Made by a program: the position numbers and the translations under genes. From the NCBI RefSeq assembly GCF_011516645.4, contig NZ_CP088287.1:67214-131213 (forward strand): a DNA stretch of 64,000 bases. Reading direction: 5' to 3'. Under the pieces are notes generated by a model. It was not told the DNA's origin. It searched no databases and saw only the letters and a list, made by a program, of their open reading frames with translations. Shown here piece by piece: positions 1-9,875 of this stretch; position 1 is the stretch's first letter; each line of letters opens with the position of its first letter. Origin of the DNA: Bradyrhizobium septentrionale (GTDB lineage Bacteria; Pseudomonadota; Alphaproteobacteria; Rhizobiales; Xanthobacteraceae).

Positions 1-1038
1 GCAGCGTCAGCGCACTCTGCCAGGGCTCCTTCAGACATCGAGGGCGGTCTTGAGGCCGCGGTTCATCCGAATCCGCCCGCACCGTTCGAGTTGCGTGACA
101 ATGCTTGGAGCCCGGCGCCTGACTTTCCGCCGCCGTTTGCCGGGCCAGTACCGGGTCATCACCAGGGCGTTCGACAGCCCGGCTCGCCGCAAGGGCTTTC
201 TCCGGCGCCAGCCTTCTCGGATGATGAAGCTTTGGCGTGGTTGCGCGAGGAGCTGGCGCGGCGGCAGATGCAAGAGCCGGCCTCACCATCAACCAGCAGG
301 GCTCCGTCAGACACCTACGGCGGTCTTGAGTCTTTTGTTGATCTGGATGCGCACACGCCGTCCGAATCACGCGACGATGCTAATTCTGTACGGCCGTTTC
401 CGAGCACCTCCGCTGATGCTCAGATCGGGGCTTTAGGTCCGACAGCCTCGTCCCACGGCCGCGGGCTGGTGCTCGAGGACACGGAATGGCTGGGCGACGA
501 GCATATCGACAGGGATTACCGGCTCCAGGAGCAGGATTTGCAGAGGTACCATCCGGATCTCGCCGCCCGGACGCGGTTCGTGAATCCCCTCATCGTCCTA
601 AATTATCTGCGCTCTAACGACGATGGCGTCGTGCGAACCGAATTCCAGCGCATCGTCTACGATAATGGTAACGATACAGCCGACTTCCTGTTCCTGCCCG
701 TGATTAATGCCAATCCTGAAGATCCTAATAGCCTCGGCAACCATTGGTCGCTGCTGTTCGTTGATCGCCGCGACCGGGGCCGGCCGGTCGCCTATCACTA
801 CGATTCCTACGGGGGACTCAACAACAAGGATGCAGAACATCTCGCAGGTCGGCTGCACCTCCGCCTCGAGCGAGCCGGCATGGCCCAGCAGCGGAACGGG
901 TATGATTGCGGCGTCTTCGTGGTGGACGGCACGCGGGCGCTGGTTAGGCAATTGGAGCAAGGACGGGAGCCAGACCTGCGGAACCTCAGCAACCTCGTTG
1001 CCAATCGGCAGGCACTGCAGAACCGACTCAGGGGCTGA
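1..1038 (+). CDS. C48-family cysteine protease type III effector (NopD/XopD-like), 5' end outside window
   Basis: The frame is open from base 1, so only the last 345 codons are present. The C-terminal domain has the C48 (Ulp1/SUMO-protease) catalytic order: His in GNHWSLLF (codon 248), Asp in HYDSYGG (codon 268), and Cys in NGYDCGVFV (codon 303) with a preceding Gln for the oxyanion hole. The upstream half is Pro/Ser-rich and holds two copies of a motif RAPSD-x-x-GGLE about 92 codons apart (codons 8 and 100), a tandem-repeat layout known from rhizobial effectors of the NopD/Bel2-5 type. Proteins of this family are injected through the type III secretion system and act on SUMO conjugates in plant cells. 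The secretion signal and any tts box lie upstream of the window. The family is well supported; the host phenotype is not predictable from this part. Confidence 0.85.
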   Translation, partial: AASAHSARAPSDIEGGLEAAVHPNPPAPFELRDNAWSPAPDFPPPFAGPVPGHHQGVRQPGSPQGLSPAPAFSDDEALAWLREELARRQMQEPASPSTSRAPSDTYGGLESFVDLDAHTPSESRDDANSVRPFPSTSADAQIGALGPTASSHGRGLVLEDTEWLGDEHIDRDYRLQEQDLQRYHPDLAARTRFVNPLIVLNYLRSNDDGVVRTEFQRIVYDNGNDTADFLFLPVINANPEDPNSLGNHWSLLFVDRRDRGRPVAYHYDSYGGLNNKDAEHLAGRLHLRLERAGMAQQRNGYDCGVFVVDGTRALVRQLEQGREPDLRNLSNLVANRQALQNRLRG

Positions 1039-1118
1039 TGTCGCCATGGGCGGATAGCTCAGGCTGGAGCGGCTCACGCCGACGGCCTGGGCCCCCGGGC
1101 ACGAAGGACCGGAACCAG

Positions 1119-2131
1119 CGCAGCGTCGCGAACTCGGCAGTGGCCAATTCCCGGGCTTTGGGAATCGCGTCGCGCACGGTCAGCATCAGCCAATAAGCGG
1201 CGGTGTGGAGAACGAGGCGGACTTGATTGGCGAGCGCCGAACGGCAGCTGGTGCGATCGGAGGCGAGCTGTGTCTTATGCAGCTTGATCAGATTCTCGGC
1301 TTGGCCGCGCGCGCAATACAGGCTGTCGTAGATCCACTCGGCCGAGCCGACATCGAGGCTGGTGACGACGAAACGGATGTCGAGGCCGAGCATCGTCGCC
1401 TCAATACGGGCGACGGTACGCCGTTCGCGATCCCAGGACTTGGCCTTGTGGCGCGTCTCGGTATAGCCACGCAGAACCGGCAGGTTCTCGATGACGCGTC
1501 GCGTGCGGATGTCGTCGGCGGCCTCGTCGACTTTTCTGGCGAGCGGCTTGGTGCCGGACAGACCGAAGATGTAGTCGATGCCGTTGGTCTCGCACCACGC
1601 CATTGCCTCCGGCCGGGCATAGTGCCCGTCGCCACGGAACGTAATTCGCGTGTTGTGCCACCGCGTCCGGATATGCCGTATCAGGCGGCGCAGGTGGGCA
1701 CGCACCTCGACGCCGCCCGGCGTCTTGCCGGGCCGCAGCACGACCGCCACGGGCCGGCTCTTCTCCGTGTCGTAGACGTGGATCGGCAGGAAGCAGCGTT
1801 CGTCATAATGAGCGTTGAACAGCGAGAGCTGCTGATGGCCGTGGACGACATCGCAGGTATCATCGATGTCGAGCGTGACGGATGCCGGCTCGCGCGGGTA
1901 GCTATCCATCCATGCGTCGACCAAAGTGTAGGTCAGCCGGATCACGTCGCGCAGGCGCGGAGCATTCTCCAGCCGCGACAGCGTCGGTTGGGAACACAGA
2001 TCGCGACCCGTGTCCGGCAGCCGTCCGCAGGCCAGCTTGAATGCGGGATCGGACCGCAGATGATCGAGGTCGTCGGCGTCCTCGTAGCCGCAGCAGATCG
2101 CGAACATGCGCGCGCGGAACATATCGATGCG
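1119..2131 (-). pseudogene. IS1380-family transposase fragment (copy 1)
   Basis: On the minus strand this matches the 450-aa transposase at 60004-61356 nearly residue for residue, including DIDDT, the GDGHYARPEA stretch and the SLYCARGQAENLIK motif. It begins at the codons for MFRARMF, so about 70 N-terminal residues are missing. Identity stops after ATLR near 1119, where an unrelated tail of about 30 codons runs on to 1028. Both transposase termini are therefore lost and the copy cannot be active. The high-coordinate break lies next to IS21-type end repeats. The 80 bp between the effector stop and 1119 show no recognisable gene. Confidence 0.85.
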
Positions 2132-2141
2132 TGTTTCGCAA

Positions 2142-2223
2142 GATCGTGAGCACGGATTTCAGCGTATGGTGAGCAACGATTTCAGAGGATCGTGAGCAGC
2201 GATTTCAGGCGATCGTGAGCACG
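2142..2223 (+). repeat. IS21-type multiple terminal repeats
   Basis: About four imperfect copies of a unit reading GATCGTGAGCACGGATTTC start near 2142, 2165, 2188 and 2211 at roughly 23-bp spacing. Serial end repeats of this kind are typical of IS21-family left ends, where the transposase binds. They precede the istA-like gene at 2301 and mark the left end of that element. Confidence 0.7.
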
Positions 2224-2300
2224 TTTTTCGACGCGCCGGACGCTTCGGCCGACAATTCAACCGGGCTACGGGTTTCTCATTCAACCAATGAGGAAGCCTG

Positions 2301-2849
2301 ATGCCTACCCAGAGATTGTCGATGCGCCGGATCAGAGAAGTTCTACGTTTGAGGCACCAGGGCCTGACCGAGCGCGTCATCGCGCGGATGTTGGGCGTGA
2401 GCAATGGCGTCGTGCATGGATACGTGCGTCGCGCGCGCCTTGCGGGGCTGACCTGGCCGCTGCCAGACGGCCTGGACGACGAGGGCCTGGAGCTGTTGCT
2501 GTTCCCGGCGCCGACGGCAGCCTCGCAAAGCGACAGGCGCCCGTCACCGGATTGGGCTTATGTCGAGAAGGAGCTACGCCGCCGCAGCGTGACGCGCCTG
2601 CTATTGTGGGAAGAGTATCGCGCCGCCAATCCGGACGGCTTTGGCTATACCTGGTTTTGCACGACCTTCGAGGCCTGGAAGCAGCGGGCGCAGCCGAGCA
2701 TGCGCCAGACCCACTTGGGTGGCGAGAAGGTGTTCGTCGATTTCGCCGGTGACACCATCGATATTTTCGATCCCATCACCGGCGAAGTGCACGCCATGAA
2801 GCTGTTTGTCGCGGCGATGGGGGCCTCGAACTACACCTACTACCCAGAA
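2301..2849 (+). pseudogene. istA: IS21-family istA transposase, truncated 3' end
   Basis: The start MPTQRLSMRRIREVLRLR is followed by an HTH (ERVIARMLGVSNGVVHGYVR) and by the first catalytic aspartate region, VFVDFAGDTIDI. The protein reads as IstA up to about MGASNYTYYPE. After that the frame enters the antisense of an IS630 transposase fragment, so the remaining two thirds of IstA and all of IstB are missing here. Its terminal repeats lie just upstream. IstA is the DDE transposase of IS21 elements and works with the IstB ATPase. This copy is inactive. Confidence 0.85.
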
Positions 2850-3280
2850 TCAGAGCTGAGTGATACGGCGGCCTTTGAAACGGCGTTGACGGACCTTTTT
2901 CTTGGTCCAGACGAAGGGCTCGGCTCTGTCGTTGTATGCGTTGACGTAGGCATCGATGTGCTCCTGAAGCTGCGTGAGGCTTGTGAAGGAGGTGCCGCTG
3001 AGCGACTGCCCCTGCAAGATCGAAAACCATACCTCGACCTGATTGAGCCAAGACGCACTTGTCGGCGTGAAATGAAATTGCACGTTGGGGTGGGCCTTGA
3101 GCCAATGCTCGTTCTTCTTGTGGGTGTTGAGGTTGTCGAGGATGACGTGAAGCTTCCGGTTCGGAAAAGCCGCGGTGACGCTGTTCATGAAGTCGAGAAA
3201 CTCGACGCGGCGTCGGCGTTTTGAATGCGCCGCGATGATCTTTCCGGTGGCGACTTCGAGCGCCGCAAACAATGTTGTGA
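2850..3280 (-). pseudogene. IS630-family transposase, C-terminal fragment
   Basis: Minus-strand translation gives LFAALEVATGKIIAAHSKRRR, then LHVILDNLNTHKK (second catalytic Asp) and FHFTPTSASWLNQVEVWFS (catalytic Glu region), ending in RRITQL. This is the C-terminal DDE half of an IS630 transposase. The N-terminal half is missing: homology ends at about 3280 against a short IS21 remnant, and the other side abuts the truncated istA. Confidence 0.85.
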
Positions 3281-3302
3281 CGCTGGCAATCCTGCGTGAT
3301 TG
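3281..3302 (+). other. remnant of the 3' end of an istB gene
   Basis: The bases from about 3279 to 3302 repeat, in inverted orientation, the last codons and following bases of the istB gene at 13030 (end sequence GGCAATCCTGCGTGA). The two dozen bases sit exactly between an IS630 fragment and an IS110 fragment, and suggest an IS21 insertion followed by deletion at this junction. Confidence 0.55.
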
Positions 3303-4218
3303 GAAGCAGCCGGCCTGCCTTGTCGGAATAGAAGCCTGTGGCAGCGCTCACTATTGGGCACGCGAGATTGCAACTCTCGGCCATGAAGTGCGGCTGATCC
3401 CACCAGCTTACGTCAAGCCGTTTGTGAAGCGTGGAAAAACGGATGCGGCGGATGCCGAGGCCATCAGCGAAGCCGTGACTCGCAAGACCATGCGCTTCGT
3501 TCCGATCAAAACGGCCGAGCAACAAGCCGGAACGATGGTCCTGAAGAGTCGCGCACTTCTGGTGAAACAGCAAACGCAGACGATCAACGCCCTGCGCTCG
3601 CATCTGGCTGAGTTGGGCATCATTGCCGCCGCCGGCCGGACAAAGGTCGAGGCGTTGGTTGCAATCGTACGGGATGTAGCAGATATCCGCTTGCCTGCGG
3701 CAGCGCGCTTCGCGCTGACGGCAGTTGCCGATCAGATCGAGGCTCAGGCGGACCAGATTGACAAGCTCGAGCGAGCCATTGTTGCTGCGGCAAGGACCGA
3801 CAAGGACATGCGCCGACTGACTACCATCCCCGGCATTGGAGCCATTACAGCGGCGACCATCAAGGCGCTGGTGCCAGATCCCGGCGGCTTCAAATCCGCT
3901 CGTCACTTTGCTGCCTGGCTGGGACTGACGCCGCGACAGCATTCGAGTGGGGGCAAGGAGCGGATGGGGCGAATCTCGAAGATGGGAAACCCCGAACTTC
4001 GGAGCCTCCTCGTTCTTGGGGCGACATCCGTCCTGCGAATTGCCCGGAAGGCTGATCGGGCGCCGCCATGGTTGAAGTCGCTGCTCGCCAGACGTCCGTA
4101 CAAGGTGGCAGCGGTCGCACTGGCCAACAAGACAGCGCGAATTGCCTGGGCGCTCTTGAACAGGGGTGGGATTTATCGGCATCCGGAGACGCTAGCGACG
4201 ACTACGCCTGCCGCTTGA
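3303..4218 (+). pseudogene. IS110-family (IS1111-like) transposase, copy 1, N-terminus lost
   Basis: From KQPACLVGIEACGS to the end (LATTTPAA) this matches the transposase of the second copy at 9876-12837. Motifs include the DEDD-type KRGKTDAADAEAIS and the C-terminal domain IPGIGAITAATIKAL...SARHFAAWLGLTPRQHSSGGK. About 42 N-terminal codons, including the first catalytic Asp (GLDLAKH in copy 2), were removed at 3303. The site that carries a group II intron in copy 2 is uninterrupted here, near 3421-3432, so this copy is the natural empty-site control. Confidence 0.9.
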
Positions 4219-4507
4219 TGAATACAGCAGTTGTCAAAGAGATCTGACCGGCGCGGGCCGGCAGAGGGCAAGGAGAAATAACAGGCGATGAACCCACGGG
4301 ACGAAATCCCGACACGAGTGAGGCTGGCGCGACAATGCGCTTCAAGCGCGTCTGATTGATTTAGCCCCTTGTGTCGCGGACTTCATCGAGGCCAGCGGTC
4401 ATGCGCCGCGCTTTACAGGCCGTATACATGACCGCACCGCTCCCATGTGTGAAGTCGACTGAGAAAGCTCTTGCGCCCGCGGGCCGTTCCATACATGTCG
4501 CGCTATA
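3303..4507 (+). mobile_element. IS110/IS1111-type element copy 1, 5' truncated
   Basis: The 289 bp after the transposase stop (4219-4507) are repeated in inverse orientation at 9587-9875, which defines the right end of the element at about 4507. A subterminal GCGGGCCGTTCCA lies 16 bp inside that end, and its inverse is near the other end of copy 2 at about 12902-12914. Short subterminal inverted repeats are characteristic of the IS1111 subgroup. The two copies are in opposite orientation and could recombine to invert the 5-kb segment between them. Confidence 0.8.
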
Positions 4508-5497
4508 AGCCTCGTCGTGGAAGCGATGACGCGAGCACAGGGCCTGTTCCCGTGGGTGATCTGTGGCGCCGACTTCGATAACGGCAGCGCGTTCATGAAC
4601 GACGTCGTCGTTCCATGGTGCCGAGCACAGAAGATCGAGGTAACGCGGTCACGTGCCTACAAAAAGAACGATCAGGCTTTCGTGGAGCAGAAGAACGGTG
4701 CGGTGGTCCGGCGGCTCGTCGGATACGGGCGCTTCGACGGGGTCGAGACGGCCCGCGTGATGGCACGTCTCTACGCGGCGGCGCGCCTGCTGGTGAACTT
4801 CTTCCAGCCGTCATTCAAGCTCAAAGAGAAGCGCCGCGAGGGTGCCAAGATCATCAAACGCTATCATCCGCCTGCCACACCATACGAACGTGCACTGGGG
4901 CACCCGAAACTCCCATCAGCGGTCAAGCGCCGTCTGCGCCAGACGTATCGGACTCTCGATCCCATACAATTGCTTGCCACGATCCGCACGGCGCAGGAAG
5001 AGCTCGGCGAACGGATCGGCAAGCGCGGTCTTGCGAAGGTTCCCACCGTATCGCCGGCTGATCCGCTCTCGTTTGCCCGATCGCTCGGCACGGCGGCAAA
5101 AACCGCCGAAGTGCGGGGCACGCACCGCCGGCCGAAACGGCGATACAAAAAGCGTATTCGCATGCCCTCGAAGCTCGATCCCCATCTCGCGATCATCGAG
5201 AACTGGCTCGCCGTCGAGCCACAGCTCACTGCACTGGCCATCGTGGGCAGGCTCGCCACGATCGATCCTTCGATGTTCAGCGACAAGCAGCATTCGATCG
5301 TTCAGCGCCTGCTTCGGTCCCTCCGGCGGAAGGTGGCGGAGACTGCCATCGTATCCATGCCCGTGGATGAAATACGGCCCGAGGCTGTGGACGGCGCTGC
5401 GTGTGATGAGCACTCCGCCCCGCCCACAGCCTCTCCACCGAGTTGGCCGCGGCTCGAGACCGGTCTGGGGCAGTTCGTAGACCTTCATCCCGGGTAA
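4508..5497 (+). pseudogene. integrase-core (DDE) transposase, C-terminal part
   Basis: The open frame continues without a start directly from the IS110 right boundary at 4507. It reads VICGADFDNGSAFMND (catalytic Asp with the DNG context), SRAYKKNDQAFVEQKNGAVV (catalytic Glu region) and a long basic C-terminal extension ending at DLHPG. The N-terminal HTH part and the first catalytic Asp are absent, which fits IS110 copy 1 having inserted into this transposase gene. A decayed N-terminal piece that looks like the same type is at 26780-27018. I cannot name the IS family confidently; it resembles unclassified (ISNCY-type) rhizobial integrase-like elements. Confidence 0.7.
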
Positions 5498-5622
5498 CAT
5501 TACTTCCTGAGGCAATACGCGGGGCAAATTTGCAAACGATGACGTAATTGCGGTCGGCGCCCGCGGCTCGAAAGGTCCGCTATCTTCAAGCCTTCCCGCA
5601 ATCTCGCGAATCGGAGGGGGCT

Positions 5623-6650
5623 ATGAAGCAATATGTTGGGCTGGATGTCTCGCAAAGAGAAACGTCAGTATGTGTGGTCGACGAAGTGGGTCAGGTCTTG
5701 TTCGAGGGAAAGGCCAAGTCCGACCCGGGGGCGCTCACGGCACTACTTCGCAAGCGGGCGCCACAGGCGGAGCGCATCGGATTTGAGACCGGGGCGATGG
5801 CGAGTTGGCTATGGCATGAACTTCGTAGGGTTGATCTTCCGGTGGTCTGCATCGACGCGCGGCATGCCCACGCGGCTTTGTCCGTACGCATGAACAAGAG
5901 CGATCGGAATGATGCTCGAGGTCTGGCCGAATTGGTGCGGGTTGGCTGGTATCGAGAAGTCAAAGTCAAGAGTGAGGAAAGTCAGAAGATCCGCGCGATA
6001 CTCATCGCGAGATCTCGGCTCGTGGCCATTCGTCGAGATATCGAGAACCAGGTCCGCAGTCTAATCAAAGAATACGGTTGCTCTTCCCACGCGCGATCGG
6101 ACTGAAGTTTCGCAATCAGGTCTGCGAGCTATTGGGCGAAGATCATCAACTCCTCGGTGTGATCGCGCCGCTTCTGTCGATCCATGAGCAGATCTGCAAG
6201 CAGCAAAGCAAGTTCGACGACGAAGTCCGCCAGTTGGCGAAGTCGGATGAGACGACGCGCCGCCTGATGACGGTTCCTGGTGTCGGCGTGGTGACCGCCT
6301 TGGCCTTCCGCCATACGATCGACGACCCATCGCGCTTCCGATCGGCATCAAGCGTCGGCGCCTATCTGGGTCTTACGCCCCGACGAAACCAGTCTGGTGA
6401 AACTGACATCAACGGCAAGATATCACGATGGGGCGACCGTCTTCTCCGAACGTACCTGTACGAGGCGGCGACCGTCCTGCTTTATCGAACGAAGAAATGG
6501 TCCTCTCTCAAGGCTTGGGGCATGAAGCTCGCCAATCGGATTGGCATGCGAAAGGCAAAGGTCGCCATCGCGCGCAAAATCGCCATCGTTCTTCACTGTA
6601 TCTGGGTCGACGGCACATCGTTCGACTGGGGCCAGGCGAAGGAAGCCTGA
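5623..6650 (+). pseudogene. second type of IS110-family transposase, frameshifted
   Basis: Translation starts [20 protein letters not shown] after a good ribosome binding site (GGAGG). It runs through the DEDD motif [16 protein letters not shown] to LIKEYG at about 6076. The frame then changes and the rest continues from about 6078: [12 protein letters not shown], then [17 protein letters not shown] and [20 protein letters not shown] to GQAKEA at 6650. One missing base near 6077 explains the break. Otherwise both domains (DEDD_Tnp_IS110 and transposase_20) are complete, so inactivation is recent. It is a different IS110 lineage from the copies at 3303 and 9876. Confidence 0.85.
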
Positions 6651-6911
6651 TCCGATCTTGTAAAGTTCCTGGTCCGGGCTGCCGGACTGGCGATGTCCCG
6701 CTGGGAACGGTGTTGTGGCGACCTCGGTCAATCGGCTGGTGGCGGCTCGTCCGCACTCCGCTGCAAACGTTGAGGCGCCCGACCCGGACATCATCATGAG
6801 GCGCTGCGCGACCTCGGAAAGGACCGTGACCCCAGCGAAGACATCAACCAGCCCCGGCGATCCAATGCCTGGCCGGCAAAGCACGTATCAGCCGCGCCCG
6901 CGCCGTCTCCG
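6651..6911. other. short stretch between IS110-like pseudogene and intron 1
   Basis: This contains the presumed right flank of the 5623 IS110-type element and the 3' exon of intron 1. No complete gene is visible. The about 20 minus-strand codons next to the intron (AETARARLIRALPARHW) end at a stop near 6840. Confidence 0.4.
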
Positions 6912-8802
6912 GTCGAGTCGCCCGGGGGAATTTCACCCCCAGGCGCTCACGAATCCGGACGTGAAGCTCGCGCTTCATCCGGCTTCTATCATCCAGCCGT
7001 TGGTCTGATGCCGACTTTCCACAGATACAGCAGGCTTGGCGCTCGTTTTGCGAGACGTCCTAGCCAGGATATGGCCGCAGTTTTCCGGCGCTTGAACCTT
7101 TTATATTTCCCCATCACCCACCGGGTGAGCACCATGTTGACGTGACGAAGGACGTTGACGCACTCCGAGCGGTAAAACCGCCCGTAGTAGTTCAGCCATC
7201 CTCTCGCGACAGGGTCGATCAGTTTGGCTAGGTCTTCCAGCGTTTGGTTGCTCCTGCTTGTCACCCGCCATTCGCGGATAGCCTGCCGGATTCCCTTGGC
7301 TGCCTTGCGGCTGATGGCCGGTGCGAAGCTGACAAACTTCTCACCCTTGCTGTCCCGAGCTTTGCGCGGCCGGAACGTGTAGCCGAGGAAGTCGAACGTG
7401 ATTTGCTCGTACCCTCCGCTCCGATTGTTGTCCTTGCAGTAGACGATCCGGGTTTTCTCCGGGTGGAGTTCCAGACCGCACTCGGCAAGGCGATTACGGA
7501 TCGCTCCCAGTACGGCTTTGGCCTCCTCCTCACTCCAGCAATGGACGATCGCATCATCAGCGAATCTTTCGAAGCGCAGGTGTGAGAAGGTCCGTTGCAT
7601 CCATGCATCGAAACAATAATGCATGAAGAGATTGGAGAGTACGGGCGAGACGACAGAACCCTGAGGGGTTCCTCGTGTTCGCTCGTCGCGGGTCCCGTCT
7701 TTCCGCTCCACGGTGGCTTGCAGCCACCGTCTGACGTAGAGACGAACCCAGCCCAATTCCACATGGTGGGCTACAGCTTTTTCCATCAGGTCCCATGGAA
7801 TCGTATCGAAGAACGACTTGATGTCCAAGTCTATGACCCAATCGAATTTCCAGCAGCGCTCGCGCGCCTTCCCCACCGCATCGAGCGCAGAGCGTCCGGG
7901 CCGATAGCCGTAAGAGTCGGGGTGGAAGACTGGCTCCACTTCCTTTTCTATGACCATCTTTGCGACCGTCTGGGCCACTCGGTCTCCGACGGCGGGAATG
8001 CCGAGTTTCCTGACACTCTTGCCATCGGATTTGGGGATTTCCACGAGACGAACAGGCGGTGGAAAATACGTCCCCGACGACATGCGATTCCAGACCTTGT
8101 AGAGATTCCTCTTCAGGTCCTTTTCGAACGCCGCGACGGAGACGCCATCCACGCCCGCGGCCCCTTGGTTTGCTTTGACCTGTTTCCAAGCCTGCCAAAC
8201 AAGGTGCTTGGAGATATCATACGGCTTTGCCTCGGACATCAGTTCATCCCCATTGCGGGTTGGCTGTTGTCGTTGGCCAGATGATCGGGTCCCTTCGCTC
8301 CACCTGCATTACCAGGCTTCATCACTACTGCGAACCCGTCCGCCCCTGCGCCGTGCATCGGTACTCTCCCCTCAGCGGTGCTGCCGCTTTCAGGTTCTCC
8401 CTTGGCATCACGACACAGGTTCCCACGTTCCGTGTAAGAGCCTGCCATCAGGATCGCGCCGCCTCTACACCGGTCGTCACCCATCCAGTAACCAGGCTCC
8501 CGATAGGCTTGCTCCCAAGGAAGGGTTGAACCCTTGGTTTCGACAACGTCTGTACTGGTTTTCGATGCTTCATCGGCGGTTCGCTTCCGCTCGCCTTCCT
8601 GAGGCTTACCTGACGGGCTTGCGCCCGCCTTTTCCAACAACGCTCACCACCTCGACCGTTGTGTCGAAGCAGCTTGTGGTGGTTTGGACTCTGATCCTGC
8701 AATCCGAGCCCGAGGGGCCTACCCTCATCTCTTGCACAGCAAGGCTGCTTGAAGGCTTTAGGTCAATTGATCTACCTCCTTCTTCGCGCCGTCGTGGCGC
8801 AC
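6912..8802 (-). mobile_element. group II intron 1 (RT-encoding, bacterial)
   Basis: The minus-strand 5' end begins GTGCGCCACGACGGCGCG at 8802, matching the start of the second intron (GTGCGCCCCGACGGCGCG). The 3' end has a domain V hairpin (AGCCGGATGAAGCGCGAG, then CTTCACGTCCGG) at about 6950-6985, then a domain VI hairpin, and ends ...GACTCGAC near 6912. These ends are inferred by analogy with intron 2, whose ends are fixed by an empty site. The flanking exons are on the minus strand, with ...LAPSELVRV encoded before 8802. Removing the intron would join that frame to about 20 codons ending near 6840, but I do not recognise the interrupted gene. Confidence 0.75.
6989..8239 (-). CDS. ltrA: group II intron reverse transcriptase/maturase (intron 1)
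   Basis: A 416-aa protein beginning MSEAKPYDISKHLVWQAWKQ. Reverse transcriptase blocks are in order: NQGAAGVDGVS, GKSVRKLGIPAVGDRVAQ, DSYGYRPGRSA, VIDLDIKSFFDTI, GTPQGSVVSPVLSNL, FERFADDAIVHC (the YADD-type site, here FADD), LHPEKTRIVY and FDFLGYTF. A group II maturase domain follows (LAKLIDPVARGWLNYYGRF). There is no obvious HNH endonuclease domain at the C terminus, as in the bacterial C and related lineages. The enzyme binds its own intron RNA, assists splicing and reverse-transcribes the intron into DNA targets. It lies wholly inside the intron at 6912-8802 and seems full-length. Confidence 0.9.
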   Translation of the reverse strand: MSEAKPYDISKHLVWQAWKQVKANQGAAGVDGVSVAAFEKDLKRNLYKVWNRMSSGTYFPPPVRLVEIPKSDGKSVRKLGIPAVGDRVAQTVAKMVIEKEVEPVFHPDSYGYRPGRSALDAVGKARERCWKFDWVIDLDIKSFFDTIPWDLMEKAVAHHVELGWVRLYVRRWLQATVERKDGTRDERTRGTPQGSVVSPVLSNLFMHYCFDAWMQRTFSHLRFERFADDAIVHCWSEEEAKAVLGAIRNRLAECGLELHPEKTRIVYCKDNNRSGGYEQITFDFLGYTFRPRKARDSKGEKFVSFAPAISRKAAKGIRQAIREWRVTSRSNQTLEDLAKLIDPVARGWLNYYGRFYRSECVNVLRHVNMVLTRWVMGKYKRFKRRKTAAISWLGRLAKRAPSLLYLWKVGIRPTAG

Positions 8803-8883
8803 CAACCCGGACCAGCTCCGACGGCGCGAGCACTACCTCCGTGCCGTGGGCGAGTTCAGAAATGTAAGCTTGACAACAAACCG

Positions 8884-9213
8884 CAATTAAAGGGCCGATT
8901 GACAGGCCTGATGGGGACGCTGCTGCGCTACCCCTACGAAGTGCGCGATCCGAAGGAGTATTTCGACGAAATCGATGACGTCAAAGTCACCAAGGATATG
9001 CTCGAACTGGCCCGGCACATCGTCGAGCAGAAGGCCGGCAACTTCGAACCCGACAAGTTCGAAGACCAGTACGAAACGGCGCTGGTCGATCTCATCAACC
9101 AGAAGCGAGCGGGCAAGCCGATCACTCCGAAGGAGCGCCCGCGCGGCGAGAACGTCGTCGATCTGATGGACGCGCTGCGCAAGAGCGTCGGCGGCGCGGC
9201 GAAAGTCGGCGTG
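8884..9213 (+). pseudogene. ku: ku fragment (C-terminal part of non-homologous end-joining Ku)
   Basis: The frame reads LKGRLTGLMGTLLRYPYEVRD, then EYFDEIDDVKVTKDMLELA, FEDQYETALVDLINQKRAG and RPRGENVVDLMDALRKSVGG, which is the conserved C-terminal part of bacterial Ku. Ku binds DNA ends and recruits LigD. The N-terminal two thirds are missing and the end joins an istA fragment after about 9213, so this is a transported fragment. Rhizobia often carry several ku paralogues, which may explain its presence in an accessory region. Confidence 0.8.
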
Positions 9214-9228
9214 AAGTATCCGGTGACG

Positions 9229-9469
9229 CCTGCCGCCGGGTGCCCGGACCGGCTCCGGCGTTGGCGAACAGCCGGGCCTCCGGCACCGTGTCGGTGACGT
9301 CGTCTGGCAACGGCCAGGTCAGCCCCGCCGCCTCGAACCGGCGGATCGTCAACCGCACCGTCGAAGGGGCCGTGCCGACCCGCCGCGCAATCTCGCGGGT
9401 CGGCATCCCGGCCGACTTCAATCTGATCACATCGCGCACATGGCGCATCGCAAACCTCTCCGTCGGCAT
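9229..9469 (-). pseudogene. istA: IS21-family istA, N-terminal fragment (second type)
   Basis: Minus-strand MPTERFAMRHVRDVIRLKSA begins at 9469, followed by an HTH (MPTREIARRVGTAPSTVRLT) and RRFEAAGLTWPLPDDVTD. It ends at the join to the ku fragment near 9229. It differs clearly from the istA genes at 2301 and 13869. The about 115 bp between it and the IS110 copy at 9587 are probably its left-end sequence. Confidence 0.75.
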
Positions 9470-9875
9470 CCAGGTCCCCTTCGCAAAGCCGAAAGGCGGG
9501 ACCGTATCGGAGCCAGAAGAGGCCTCGTCACCCCGGGCGACATCATCCCGGATTGGTGGGCGACATCGAGCGGAATCAGCATACTGTATAGCGCGACATG
9601 TATGGAACGGCCCGCGGGCGCAAGAGCTTTCTCAGTCGACTTCACACATGGGAGCGGTGCGGTCATGTATACGGCCTGTAAAGCGCGGCGCATGACCGCT
9701 GGCCTCGATGAAGTCCGCGACACAAGGGGCTAAATCAATCAGACGCGCTTGAAGCGCATTGTCGCGCCAGCCTCACTCGTGTCGGGATTTCGTCCCGTGG
9801 GTTCATCGCCTGTTATTGCTCCTTGCCCTCTGCCGGCCCGCGCCGGTCAGATCTCTTTGACAACTGCTGTATTCA

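Noticed and set aside
2142..2223. CRISPR array from the serial 20-bp repeats
   Set aside because: Unit spacing is about 23 bp with no unique spacers, and the location directly before istA fits IS21 end repeats. No cas gene is in the window.
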